DNA from: Entoloma clypeatum
Taxonomy: Eukaryota > Basidiomycota > Agaricomycetes > Agaricales > Entolomataceae
Reading direction: 5' to 3'
Assembly (NCBI GenBank): GCA_963565915.1
Contig: OY751486.1
Span: forward strand, 5,394,001 to 5,458,000
Length of the DNA: 64,000 nucleotides
Both the position numbers and the translations under genes were made by a program. This document shows, piece by piece, positions 11,241 through 21,925 of this stretch (positions are counted from its first letter, which is position 1; every line of letters starts with the position of its first letter). The notes beneath the pieces were generated by a model. That model made no database searches. It saw only the letters and a program-made list of their open reading frames with translations, and was not told where the DNA came from.

Positions 11241-12382
11241 CGGTCGAAATACACCCCGACAGCAGGCAGCTGGTGGGCAGGCAGGGGAGGTGAACAGAGC
11301 TGGGGATAGACAGCATGAGCATGGATGGGGTGGGTCAATAGGGTACCTGTAGGTAGATTGAATGGAATTGTTAGTTAAACGAGAGATAAAGAAAACTCGG
11401 GGGCGGACATACCTAAGTTCCCGGCGCCAAAGCTCACGGTGGATGAAAAGGCATCTTGGGTATAGTAGGGTCGGCAGGAGTGCGTGGGTGGGGGACGCGG
11501 GCCATGGATATGCTTTGGAGGAAATTGAATTAAAATTTTAGTTAGAATCTAGATAATGAAGTGGAAGGAGGCTTACTGGGTTGCCAAGCCACAGCAGGCG
11601 GGTGATGTGGCACGCCCCACCACGCCCCGTACTTCAACATTCAATAGCAAAGGTCCACCTTGCACCATCTAACACCTCGCCCACCCCTCCTTTGGTCTTC
11701 GACGGCAAATGGAGAGGATGAGGTAGAGGGACGAACCTCGTGGCTTCGAGGTTGTAGCTCATCAACCACATGTCGTCGTCGATGTTAGACCCCCATCGCC
11801 CTCACAAGCACGGCAACACAGTGAGTTAGTATGTAGAAAGTTAGCGCTGAAAAAAGGACGTACCTGGGTGGCGCTCCACTGATGCCCGTGTCTCCTTTGC
11901 CTGTTGAATCCCCACTGGCGGGGTCTCGTAGTGTTGGGCAGCCATGGTGGAACGGAATAAGGACAGCAAAAGGAGTCGACCTTCAACCACAATCACGTGA
12001 TTGATCATTGTAGGTGGTCATCGTCGACGGAACGGCGGGGTATTGCATACTGGTGGCGCAATCTTCGTAGTCACGGTTGGGGGCGACGTTCACTGCCAGT
12101 GCATGGGCTGCACGACAACCAAGAGACGTACCAGAGAGACCACATGCAATGAAGTACGGCAATCACAATTGTGATTTTGTCGGCGCTGGGGGTAGGCCAG
12201 AAGCCTGTGGAAATGCGAAAACCCTGTGAGTCTGTATAACCACTAGAAAAAGAATGACCCACTGTAACAGCTTGTCCTCCATGAAAAATGTGGAGAAACG
12301 GGACCTATTTGTATGTATTTAGCATGAGTGTCAGATGCTTTCAGTGCACGGTCAATCAGACTGAATCGACGACCTAACACAA
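11241..12382 (-). other. Possible minus-strand gene remnants
   Basis: A minus-strand ATG at 11945 opens a short exon (MAAQHYETPPVGIQQ ...) that ends in a good donor, CAG/GTACGT, at 11864. Further possible exons lie near 11400-11480 and 11290-11350 (proline/histidine-rich, LLTHPIHAHAVYPQL) with GT/AG-like junctions. I do not recognise a protein, and the model is weak. The last of these runs toward the inner edge of the left arm. Confidence 0.25.
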
Positions 12383-14210
12383 ATGTCGCTGCCTGAACTT
12401 CCAGAATCCCCCATCGAAGGAGGATGGCCCGCAAATACAATCACTGCTTACAACCAGTTGTGCCAGATGTACACCAATGTCAGCCAGTTCCTTCGACAAG
12501 ACGATTCTGATCCCATCCAACTCAATCAATGTGCATCGATGATTATCAACGACGCGATTCCCCTCCTTGAAGCCCTAGAAAAGGATCAGATAGCACCCCT
12601 TTCTATCGATTGGTTGGAGGACTCTGCAGACTGTTTTGCCGCGCTTATGATGGATGTCTCAAAGTCGGGATCATTGACTCGGTGTGCTTTGATTGATACT
12701 GTGACCAAAAATTGAAATTCATGCAATCTCAAAAAGAGACCAACACAAAGATCAGTCAAATGTCAGCAAGCTAAATCCAGTTACTGTCCTGCATACTGGC
12801 CGCTGTGGCCAGCCCCGCAAAATGGTCAATCCGGAATTTCTCAGAGATGCTCTTGCCCCGCAACGAGCTATATCTATTTCCAAACTTGCGGAATCCATTG
12901 GTATTCACCGAAATACACTACATGCATACATGGATTATCATGGCGTCCAACGTCAGTTTTCCTCCCTCAGCGATAAGGACCTTGATATTCTCGTCCAGCG
13001 GTTCAAACGGGTCAAACCTGATGGAGGAATCCGATATCTTGTTGGTTTTCTCCGGTCACATGGACTACGTATTCAACGCAGGAGAGTTATATCCTCCATG
13101 CGGCATGTCGATCCAGTTGGACAATTTCTGTGCCGACGAAAGGTTATCAAGCGGCATCAATATGCTGTCCGGTGTCCCAACAGTGTATGGCATCTCAATG
13201 GACATCATAAACTCATTTCATGGGGCATTGTTATACATGGTATGGTAGATGGATATTCCCGGTTGGTGTGTCGCCTCTCTTGAGAGAATTGGATCCCTCT
13301 ATCTGATAATATTTGTAGGGACCTAATCGGGGTTCATTTTTATGGGGATCGTAAGCCAAGTTTTCCACTTTTCTACTATCAGTGGTCGAATTACCATTCA
13401 AGGTCAACTCACAACACTCGCATTGAGCGCTTATGGGGTGAAGTTGGACGGCATTTTTGTTGAAGATGGAAAGCATTTTTTGAATGTCTAGAGCGCATTC
13501 ACTACCTTGATAGACGAAATCCTCAACATCTTTGGATGCTTCACCATTTATTTGTTTCTGATATTAACAAGGATTGCTGCGAATTTCAAGAAACATGGAA
13601 TAGTCATCCAATCATGGGACCAGGAACGTATAATCGAAGTCCAATTGTAAGATCATTTAAATTCTCCTTGTTGAAAGTAATATAACATGCTCTGTAGGAT
13701 CTGCAATTTATTGGCCAAGTTACGCCAGGCGTATATGTTGACAAATATGAAGACGTGCATCCGGAAACCCTTGAAAAATATTACAGTACCACCGGGCGTA
13801 TTATCAAACGATCCCAAGGAAAAACAGGAGCTGGCTTCTCTGCTGATGAAGAGGATTGGGACTCGCTTGCCTACCAGATTAATCGTGATCAACAAAACAA
13901 TGTTCGACATGCAGCTATATGCCTGCCTCGTGCGAAAAATCCCTTTCCGACTCCTGATATTCAAGAATTGTTCGAGGACGCACTCTGTGATGCGACCAGG
14001 GCTCACATCTTACCACCAAACATGGGTATACAGGAGGGCGAATGGGATGAAGAAATTGGATATCCATCGGTTGAATTTATTAAATGCGGTAAAGGACGGA
14101 AAGAGTTGGAGGTAAACTTACCCAATAGAATTTGGTGTCCACGGGCGGAACGCTGGTGTCAAGCTTTGACCATCATGAAATCAATAATGAATCGATTAGA
14201 TTTGCAGTAG
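12383..14210 (+). pseudogene. Helix-turn-helix / integrase-core (DDE) gene, inactivated
   Basis: Exon 1 (12383 to about 12684) gives a helical N-terminus (MSLPELPESPIEGG). An intron ending at 12779 leads into a helix-turn-helix region (LAESIGIHRNTLHAYMDYHG) and the integrase core. The family motif I recall as WHLDGHHKLI reads WHLNGHHKLI here, so the first catalytic Asp appears to be Asn. About 60-70 residues with the second Asp are missing after VDGYSR. The Glu motif RIERLWGEVG remains but is followed by TGA at 13461-13463, where Arg is expected before RWKAFF. A further intron precedes a conserved C-terminal domain (GVYVDKYEDVHPETL to the stop at 14210). The family comparison is from memory. 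Confidence 0.7.
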
Positions 14211-14332
14211 TTGAACGTAAATATTGAATACATACAATGATGTCTGGCAATTCAGGGTGAGAGTTTGACAAATACAGTGACACACCACATTAATTTACAT
14301 ACTCTTGCTTGCCAGCACATCCACGACTGTTC

Positions 14333-16289
14333 TTCTATGCTGCCAAGGATGTCAAAGAGAAGTCGTGGACTTAAATCTCGGGCTGGGAGCCACTCAAGCC
14401 CTCGTATGGCGTCGACCAGTAGAAAGCCCTCCACCAAGTCCTCAAGCAAGGACATGGATAGCCTCGTCAAACATCATATCCAGTCCACCCTGGAGGAGAG
14501 TGGCCTCCAACGGTTGGCAAGCTTCCGGGAGGCAGAGGAGGAAATGAAACTGGGGTTTCGTCCTGAAGGGATGCCAGCCAAGAAGACGAAGAATAACCAA
14601 GTAAGGGTTACATTGCATATTTGCAAAAACAATAAGACTCACATAAGTTTGTCCTACAGTTGACGAACACTGGGAGCAAGGGATCGACAAACCTGGCAGG
14701 CGTTACATCAGTTACTTGCATCCCCACAGGGTACAGGGTATGTACCTTACTTTTAATTTACTTGTTTGCCCCTCATTGATACGTGTCAGCCTGGAAAGAA
14801 GGATGCTAAGGGTGCGCTGAGAAAGGATACCCTATATGTGGAGATGGCTCCGAGTGTTGCAAGAATTTTAGAGCTACAGCAGAATAAGCTTGCAGTTCGT
14901 GCGGCCAATTCTCGCCCTCTGCAATTCGGGAGGACATAGTCAAGTGAACGCTGCGAATCTTGGCTTTGGGAGCTTCTCCCGAATGTTTTTGCATATGCAG
15001 ATCAGTACGGCTTGACCTGGAGACTTCTAGCAAAAGAGAAGTCAAAAGTTAAACTGTTACTGCTTCCGGAGGGGGCAACTGGACAGGATTTCTTGGACTT
15101 CAAGGGGCGCTCAGGAGCGGGTATTGCAGATTCTAGAATTTGGATTGGTGAGTTGAGAAAGAACACCACCGAAGTGATGAAACTCACGCCAATGGTTTAA
15201 CAGTTTTATCTGCTCCTATCCCAGAAAGAACATACGAAAAGTGGGCGGAGGGAGACGACGACTTTATGGAAATAGAAGCCAATGTCAGTGATGCTGAGTC
15301 TAGCGAAAATCAGTCAGCCAGCAACACAGCGGAATCTAGTGCAGACGAACATGACTGCGATGAGCCTGAGCTCAAGCCACCAAAAGTCAGCTCATCAGAT
15401 CTTGACGATGGCAAACTTGATTTGGATTCAGACGGTGTGGAAATTACCCCAATGAAAGGTCCTGTAACGCAGAGCATTACTCGCTGTCACACGAGCTCCC
15501 TCCCCTCAACGCAAGTCAAAAAGCCGCTCACCAAATGGACTGGCCCCTTGGCTCTGGAGAGAAAGAGAAAAGCCAGTAAGTTTTACTATCTTTGGAGAAG
15601 TCACAACACTACCTGACGTACTGTTTCGAATTTTCAGGTCATAAAGCAAGAGTTTCTGAGACTCGCATCAAAGGTGCCACATCAAGCACGCTACTTACTG
15701 CGTCTGAGTCTGGTAAGCACTCTCTCTATCTTAAGGCTCTTATTTCTATCTTACCGAGGAACCTTCAACCAGAATCTGAGAACAAAACACGTCGAAAAAG
15801 AGTCAGGAGGGAGGAACCGGATGGAAGTGATGAGGTTCCCCGTGAGTTATGAAGTTCAATGATTCGAATGTAAATCTCACCCGTTTCAATCTAGTCTTCA
15901 TGGATAACAGCATCGATGAACCAATAAATGACTCCGCAAACGACTGTATCACAGCAACACTGCTCAGCGCCGAATTGAGCCTCAATGACCTGTCCTTGGG
16001 TGCAAGCAATACCGAAGAGGATGATATTGAGACCCAAGCTCGTTCTCCCGTGCCTTCTGACAGTATTGATGATGTGGCGCTGCTTCTGGGTACTCTGAGC
16101 CCCACAAGCACGGTCAACGATGTCCGTGGTAGTCCTGATGGGGCGACAATGCATTTTTTCCCCGCTGAAGAGGATGGAGAGATGACGGATGCTGATTGCC
16201 CTGCTGATGAGAAATATGTCATGCAGGAGGACCGCATATACATGAATGTTTGGTCGCGCTCATATGGGAATCAATCCTTTGATTTCTGA
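14333..16289 (+). CDS. Unrecognised multi-exon gene downstream of the integrase-core gene
   Basis: Open segments join through plausible short introns. A Ser/Lys-rich start (near 14338, MLPRMSKRSRGLKSR) contains an amphipathic stretch with EEEMKLGFRPEGMPAKK. Exons follow around 14660-14735 (TNTGSKGSTNLAG) and 14790-14938 (GKKDAKGALRKDTLYVEMAP). A long acidic segment lies at 15266-15573 (DAESSENQSASNTAESS), then short basic exons, and a final acidic exon at about 15895-16289 ending SYGNQSFDF. The frame between 14938 and 15050 is not resolved, so it may also be damaged. It looks like a nuclear, highly charged, largely disordered protein. It sits in the same orientation as the integrase-core gene. 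Confidence 0.4.
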
Positions 16290-16708
16290 TTACTTCCTGC
16301 CTTTTTCATGCCAATTCACTTAACGATTAATGATGATGTCCCTTTAGTATTAAGTAGTTAGAGCCTGTCATAGATTAGTTTGAATACAATTGAATGCACA
16401 AAAATTAATCCCGCCGCGCTTTTTGGTAACCACGCGCGCTTTTTCATGACCACTATCACACGTTTTAATGACCACTATCTCGCTTTTTTTCACTCGCCTC
16501 TGTCACATTTTTGAATCGGTCCTATCGCGTTTTCCCCCCGCGTCCGCGAGTTTCGCAACCGGCGTCATCACCGTGTTCATCGATTCAATTGTATTCAAAC
16601 TAATCTACAACAGGCTCTAACTACTTAATACTAAAGGGACATCATCATTAATCGTTAAGTGAATTGGCATGAAAAAGGCAGGAAGTAATCAGAAATCAAA
16701 GGATTGAT
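16268..16708. repeat. Short inverted repeat around an internal element terminus
   Basis: Bases 16268-16394 and 16583-16708 are inverted copies of about 126 bp. They cover the end of the companion gene (GATTTCTGATTACTTCC) and its downstream region. The 188-bp loop begins TGCACAAAAATTAATCCCGC, the same motif found at both outer ends of the 9579-18370 unit. The right arm abuts the long arm at 16709 with no gap. Confidence 0.85.
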
Positions 16709-18370
16709 TTGTTATTCCACTGCCGCCAGGTTCAATTCCTGGCGACATCTCATTTGTTTTCTTCATACCTATGCTACCTCCTACTGCTATTATTTGTGGC
16801 GTATTCTCTCAATTCTGACCTGGATTTGCCAGGTTGTTACTTCATGTTACATCATTCACGAAAATAACCTTACATTACATTATGTTATAACATCGGTTTT
16901 GGTTCTTGAATTATTATGCTTTTTAAACACATGTTTCATCTTACATGGACAGGCTCTTCAACGTGGGCTGAATGAGTGATTTAATCTTGTTTGCTCCATT
17001 GTTCGTATGTTTCGGCTCTCACGCTCCCACGTCTCCGTGTCTTCCACTTCCATGAACAGTGTCGACGTTGTGGCCGCCAGTACTCCTTTCTCCGGTCAGC
17101 CTATACACCATGCACAATACTACTTTCTGTATGGCCAGGACATATACCGGGTATGTGTCGTCCTCACTTTGTATCATCCTCCTGACACCATTTTGACCCA
17201 GGTGCAGAACATCTTATACAAATTAAGCCGCGATGCACTTCTCTATCATTCGGGGGTCTTTCGCGACATGTTTTCACTGCCACCTGCATCCAATGGGACC
17301 AATAATGCAGTTGAGGGTGCATCAGATGACAACCCAATTGTCTTGGATGGTCTCAGCCCTGTTGAGTTTGGCCACCTCCTCACTTGGTTATATAGATCTC
17401 CGTGAGTCATTCATCCTGTAATCAACATATGTATAAGTATCTGATTCTGTGTCTGCATCAAGAATCCAGGATGGTCAACATGACGTGGCCCATTGGTTAG
17501 CCGTTTTGAAGCTCGCCAATCACTATGATATGCTGGTGGCAAGGAGCGATGCAAGAACTGAGCTGGAGAAGTGTTTAATTCCTGCTGGTGATGACCTTAT
17601 CAATGTTCTCGAATTGGGATCCCAGTATGATCTCCCTTCATGGCGCGAGTACAGTCTGTGCACCTTGATGGGCAGGGATTTACATGACCTCACTCTGAAC
17701 AACGCCCAGTGAATTGGTGCTCATTATCTCTTTGCGATTGTTAAGGTCTATCTCAGTATTCAGGACCACAAGCACCTGCTAGCCTGCGTTCCACCCCCGC
17801 TGCTCCACGTTTCTGCGTGTTCTGACCATGATACTTGCGAACGAGCATATCGGGAGGGATGGTGGATGCAAGCAGGAAGGTTATTACATGATCCTGTTGC
17901 TCCGTTTTCTTGTTATGGGCTCTATAACCAGCTTTCCAGCTTCATGTTTCCTGGGATGACAGGCCGTTGTTGGTCTCGTATGCAAAGCAATCTTCAGATT
18001 TCGGATGTGCCCTTCAATCAAAAATGGCTTGTTGTCGAGAAGGCTGCCGAAAAAGTTGCCCGTATGACTTAGAATATCCACCTAGACCTTATGCATAATA
18101 CTTGCTCTCCAGTAATCAGTCTTATATCTAATAAACCGTGGACTACTTCTCGCATGGCCATGACAAGTCAAAAAGCGTGCAGCAGAAAAATTTAAAACAC
18201 ATGATGTGACACTTGAAAAAAAGCACGCGAGTGACAATAACCAAAGAAAAGTGCACTAGCGATAAGTATGGATAATGGATAACCAAAAGGCGCGGTGGCG
18301 ATAATCAAAAGGTGCGATGATCAACAAAAAAGCGCAGCGGGATTAATTTTTGTGCAGTCGGTACGCCATA
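16709..18370 (-). repeat. Right arm of the long inverted repeat
   Basis: This is the inverse of 9579-11240 and equal in length (1,662 bp). The outer edge reads GTCGGTACGCCATA. Differences from the left arm are few and include several T/C and A/G changes, for example around 16736 and 17976. Confidence 0.95.
17007..18072 (+). pseudogene. BTB/POZ-domain protein gene, right-arm copy
   Basis: The organisation matches the left-arm copy: ATG at 17007, a 51-nt intron after GQDIYR, the BTB core (LLYHSGVFRDMF), a second intron from about 17402 to 17468, and the AVLKLANHYDM region. TGA at 17710-17712 interrupts the frame. The C-terminal part has a Cys/Trp-rich segment (SDHDTCERAYREGWWMQAG) ending at 18072. 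The encoded parts of the two copies are practically identical, so the arms were duplicated or homogenised recently. The conserved position of the TGA fits an original CGA. Confidence 0.75.
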
Positions 18371-18660
18371 CGGAGCACGTGGCAGCATATACGCATGCGC
18401 GATGCTAGGGTGCCAGATTTTTCCACCAGAGTCCGTCTGGCGCTCGGAGATAAAGATTTTGCGGCTCTTATTATGGGTGCTGAAATTCGGGCCTATAGAA
18501 AATTGCATGACTTGCAGGCACACAATTGTTTGTTTTGTGCGGCACACGCAACTCACGCGACTCACACGCACGAGGACCCCCGAAAGCCCCCTATGATGGG
18601 TGATCTCAAAATCGCCAAAATCAGTGATTTTTATCCGCACACTTTTTGCTAGGTTTTTAT
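18371..18660. other. Spacer with a short dispersed repeat
   Basis: No gene is seen. A motif around 18570-18592 (GAGGACCCCCGAAAGCCCC) recurs in inverse orientation at about 41776-41797. TTTTTATCCGG directly abuts element B, and CCGG (18661-18664) is its target duplication. Confidence 0.6.
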
Positions 18661-18664
18661 CCGG

Positions 18665-19923
18665 TGAAACGAAGGAAGTGAGTCTGGGGATGAGCGCGAG
18701 CGATATCTCTATCACACACACAAACACCAAACACAACAACGAAGACCGAACAAGTCTCGCGATGTGTACTTCTCAATCAATATAGTTCGGGGTGATGAGT
18801 GGGATCACTCAGGATGCGACTCTTCCAAACAACAATTGAATAACTCGTTTAGCGATGGCTCGATAGGTCTCGAAGAAGACTTAGAGATAGTTCTCAATAG
18901 ATAATGAACCGAGGTTTGTGATTTCCGAACCAACAAGACTTCACGAACACGACAATGACCAATACGACCGATAGATAACACGATTTGACGATTGACAAGT
19001 TCTCGAACACACAAAACACAATTGCGACTGACTTCCGATGCAAACCAAATGATCTCGAGGCTTCAATGATACTCGCGAATGACGACAGATGCACAAGACA
19101 AATGCTATCAATTCTGGGGCACAATCTAACCTAACCTATCTACCACGAAACTACAAGATTTTATACATGAGCAGCAATAAATATAGAAAAAGGTTGCATG
19201 TGGTATCGATAAATGGTATCCAGTCAAGTGACCTTCGCTAGAGTCGTTTCGATGCGCCCATGTGGTAGACAACGCCACAGGTACGCCCCTTTTCCATATC
19301 CAAACCTCTGCCACACTGGAGAGGCCACTATTTCAATATCTTGGTTTTGCGATGTACCCGGGACGATGCCGATTAGTTACCGTGAGGTATCAGCTGCATC
19401 AATTAAGGGTCGCCTTGATAAGCCACCCATCAGATTCGGTCCCTATCAAAGTTCACCATAAGGTCACGTTGATCGCGACGTATCAAACCCGATCTCGGTC
19501 TGTATCATCCGATGTCATTTCGATATTCCTGATATGGACGATTTGGACGTGGAGCACAGCGCACGTTGACCAAACCTCTCGCGAGAATGTCTCCGGTCAA
19601 GCCCCGATGTATGGTAGACAGTGCTAGTGTCATCGATAACTCCAATATAACCCATCTCCTTGTTTCACGCTTCGTCGCGAGAGGCACTCGATAGTCTTTT
19701 CTATCTCGCGAGACGATCCCATAGCTCTCGAGTATCATAGCTAAGCCCATAGTGGTGACCAGCGCTATGTCCTACATTGTCAGGGTCGCTGGCCTCTCTC
19801 TCTAACATCGCCACTAAGTCCTCAGAATCGGAGCTCATCTAGGACTCTCTATATCCCTTAGAGATAGTGTGAAAGGGTGCAAAACGCGCAGATTTTAGGC
19901 CTAGACACATCGCGGCCTTATCA
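18665..19923 (-). repeat. 3' LTR of element B
   Basis: It has TGATAAGG...TTTCA ends on the minus strand. I saw no difference from 31416-32674 over the stretches compared. It contains two perfect TCTCGCGAGA palindromes (19577-19586 and 19704-19713). It lies directly upstream of antisense gene 1 and could act as its promoter. Confidence 0.95.
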
Positions 19924-19931
19924 TCTCCCCC
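19924..19931 (-). promoter_or_regulatory. Polypurine tract of element B
   Basis: On the minus strand GTGTGGGGGAGA abuts the TGATAAGG start of the 3' LTR. Such tracts prime plus-strand DNA synthesis. A near-copy lies 2.4 kb away at 22293-22307. Confidence 0.8.
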
Positions 19932-20282
19932 ACACTAAATCCTGACTGTCCCAGTCAATCCTATCTAACAACAGCGATATGACCAGTCCACTCTAGCACC
20001 GCTTTCCATATATTCGAGTTCCACCCCAAAACGTGTTCTCGCGAGACGGCCCCACTTGACACGCCGCACTGTGGACACACAAAGTCCGCACTCGGCCCCC
20101 ACTGGCCTCATGTTCGCCTATACCAAGTAACATCAAAGGTTTGCTGTTCTCGCGACCTAACTCCACGCTGATGGATTTTGACAGATAACTTCCTCCGCAG
20201 TAGCCTCACGAGACTTCCAATTCCCATAAAGGCTGGGGCAGTCTGCCTCATTCCCCACTTCTCACTTTTCCTCTCGTTCAAC

Positions 20283-21925
20283 ATGACCACGTCTCCGAAC
20301 GAGCTCTACACTCGCCTTTCTAAATTCGAGGTCGAACTCAATATCCTCACCGATCTCAACCGACTCCGCAAGTCCGGAGAAGCATGCATTCGGGAAATCT
20401 TATCAGAACTTCACGATACACTGGTAAGTGATGCTCGCGAGACCCCGTTTCCTACTCAAACATTTCTTCTTTCAGGTCGCGGCTGCAGGTTGTGTGGATG
20501 ACTATGCCGAGCGGCTCTTAAACACCATCGCGTACAACTTATACCGCTCCGGCTACACGATGGACCGCCGCTGGTGGAAATGGTGGCCCGACCTTCATGG
20601 GCAAACCCTCCAAGACCTCCCCGAGGTGAGTCGTTTGCTTATTTGTTTTGCTAATTTCCACATTACATTTATGCAGGATCGCCTACTGGAAGAGGACGAG
20701 GCCATCCCCGTCCCCGAACCGTCCATCTCTAGCGGGAAACGACCCGCAAAGCTCATCGCGAAAGGCGTGGAGCACATGGCGGCCAGTCCAACTTCATCCA
20801 ACATCGAGGACAAGAACAAGTCGACCTCTCGCGCTGCACGATCTAAGCCTGTGAGCCGTGCTAGCGGTAAGCGTGCGGCTCCCCATTCGCCTCCCAGTCA
20901 CGGAGCTCTCAAGGTGAACTTCCTGATCATTTCTTTTACTTCTTACTAAATTTCCTTCCAGAAACGTCGCTCCAATATCGGTCGTCAAGCTTCGCAAGCA
21001 GACAGCGAGGACGACGACGTCGAGGTGGTCGATGCGCACACCCCCGCCAGACCTCAACCCATCGCTAAAAAGCCCCGTGTCGTAACAGCGCCCGCGGCCA
21101 CTCAGAAAGCGCCCGCGAGGCCCCCTCCTCAACCCGAACCGAAACCCGCCACGGTCGCGAAAGAACCGCAGGTCGACGCGAAAGAAGGTACTGCCCTCAA
21201 GGCAGATGAGTTGCGACAACTTTGTGTTGCGTTGCCCATTGTGGTACGTTTTCTTTCTTCCTGACTCATTCTATAGTTAACTATGTCTTTTCTTAGCCCA
21301 GCCTTCCCTGCCTCGTTTGCGCTGGTGGACCAAGTGCGGCTCGCTGCCGTTTCCAAGGTTGGGGCAAGAAGTGCTCCAACTGCCAGAGCGGTAGCCGGGT
21401 AGGGTGCTCTTTTGAGGTGAGTGGTGAACGTGCGGAACTCCTCGCGACCATGGCCCACGCCTTTGGTCAATCGAGCACGGCTGGTGCGTTCTACCATCTG
21501 CCCTCTTTCTAGCCGCTGACAATTTATTTCCAGCCATCTGCGAGACTCTTGTCGACATCCAGGCCTCGACTGCTCTCCACTTCCACCTCTCGGAAGCCTT
21601 GTCGGCCATCGCCGCTCGTCGCGAGCGGTCCATTACCCACTTCCTTCACCAGCTGGCTCAGCTGTATCGTCGCGAGGGCGACTTTCCTCAGGGCCTGGTA
21701 GCTGATAAGGGGGCTCGCCAGGAGCTCTTCGAAGTCTTTGGCCTCGCTCGATTCGACCCTCCCGCTGGTCAACAGTCCTCCCGCGAGAATCCCATCTTTG
21801 TCAAGAAGGTTTCGCCTGTCCATGAATCAGACTCGGCTTCTGACGAGGACTCCCCTGTGGAGGAAGATGCCGATGAAGTCGCGAAGGATCTGTTCGTTCA
21901 GGGGTCGTCTCGCGATGTCGCCTAG
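20283..21925 (+). CDS. Antisense cargo gene 1: cysteine-motif protein, 462 aa
   Basis: Six exons join in frame with no stop: 20283-20423, 20476-20625, 20677-20913, 20962-21243, 21297-21483 and 21534-21925. The five introns are 48-53 nt with GT...AG ends and CTAA-like branch sites. The protein starts MTTSPNELYTRLSKFE. It has a charged Ser/Pro/Ala/Lys-rich middle (about residues 98-270), then a cysteine motif near 271-310 of form CxxC..C.F.GWGKKCxxC..GSRxxCSFE. This resembles zinc-binding motifs I recall from other mushroom proteins. A helical region (LHFHLSEALSAIAARRER) and an acidic C-terminus follow. A pyrimidine-rich leader precedes the ATG. A nucleic-acid-binding or regulatory role is inference only. 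Confidence 0.75.

Larger units (their letters stand above)
9579..18370. mobile_element. Composite unit bounded by 1,662-bp inverted arms
   Basis: Arms 9579-11240 and 16709-18370 are inverted copies of exactly equal length and near-identical sequence. They enclose 5.5 kb with a broken integrase-core gene and a companion gene. Just inside the outer edge of each arm lies TGCACAAAAATTAATCCCGC, starting at 9593 on the left and ending at 18356 on the right; a third copy of this motif sits at 16396. The outer edges are TA...TA, but no clear target duplication can be verified because the flanks are rearranged. It may be a DNA transposon with very long TIRs or a fold-back rearrangement of one; I cannot decide from sequence alone. 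Confidence 0.6.

Noticed and set aside
16711..16760. tRNA-like T-arm (GGTTCAATTCC) in both inverted arms
   Set aside because: The B-box and a 3' acceptor-like end are present, but no D-arm, anticodon arm or matching 5' acceptor strand could be found upstream in either arm.
9579..18370. KDZ or CACTA-type DNA transposon
   Set aside because: No KDZ or CACTA transposase motifs or CACTA termini are present; the only DDE-like gene is of the integrase-core type.
18805..19750. Short open frames inside the element B LTRs
   Set aside because: They are identical in both LTRs because the LTRs are copies, and they show no protein-like features.
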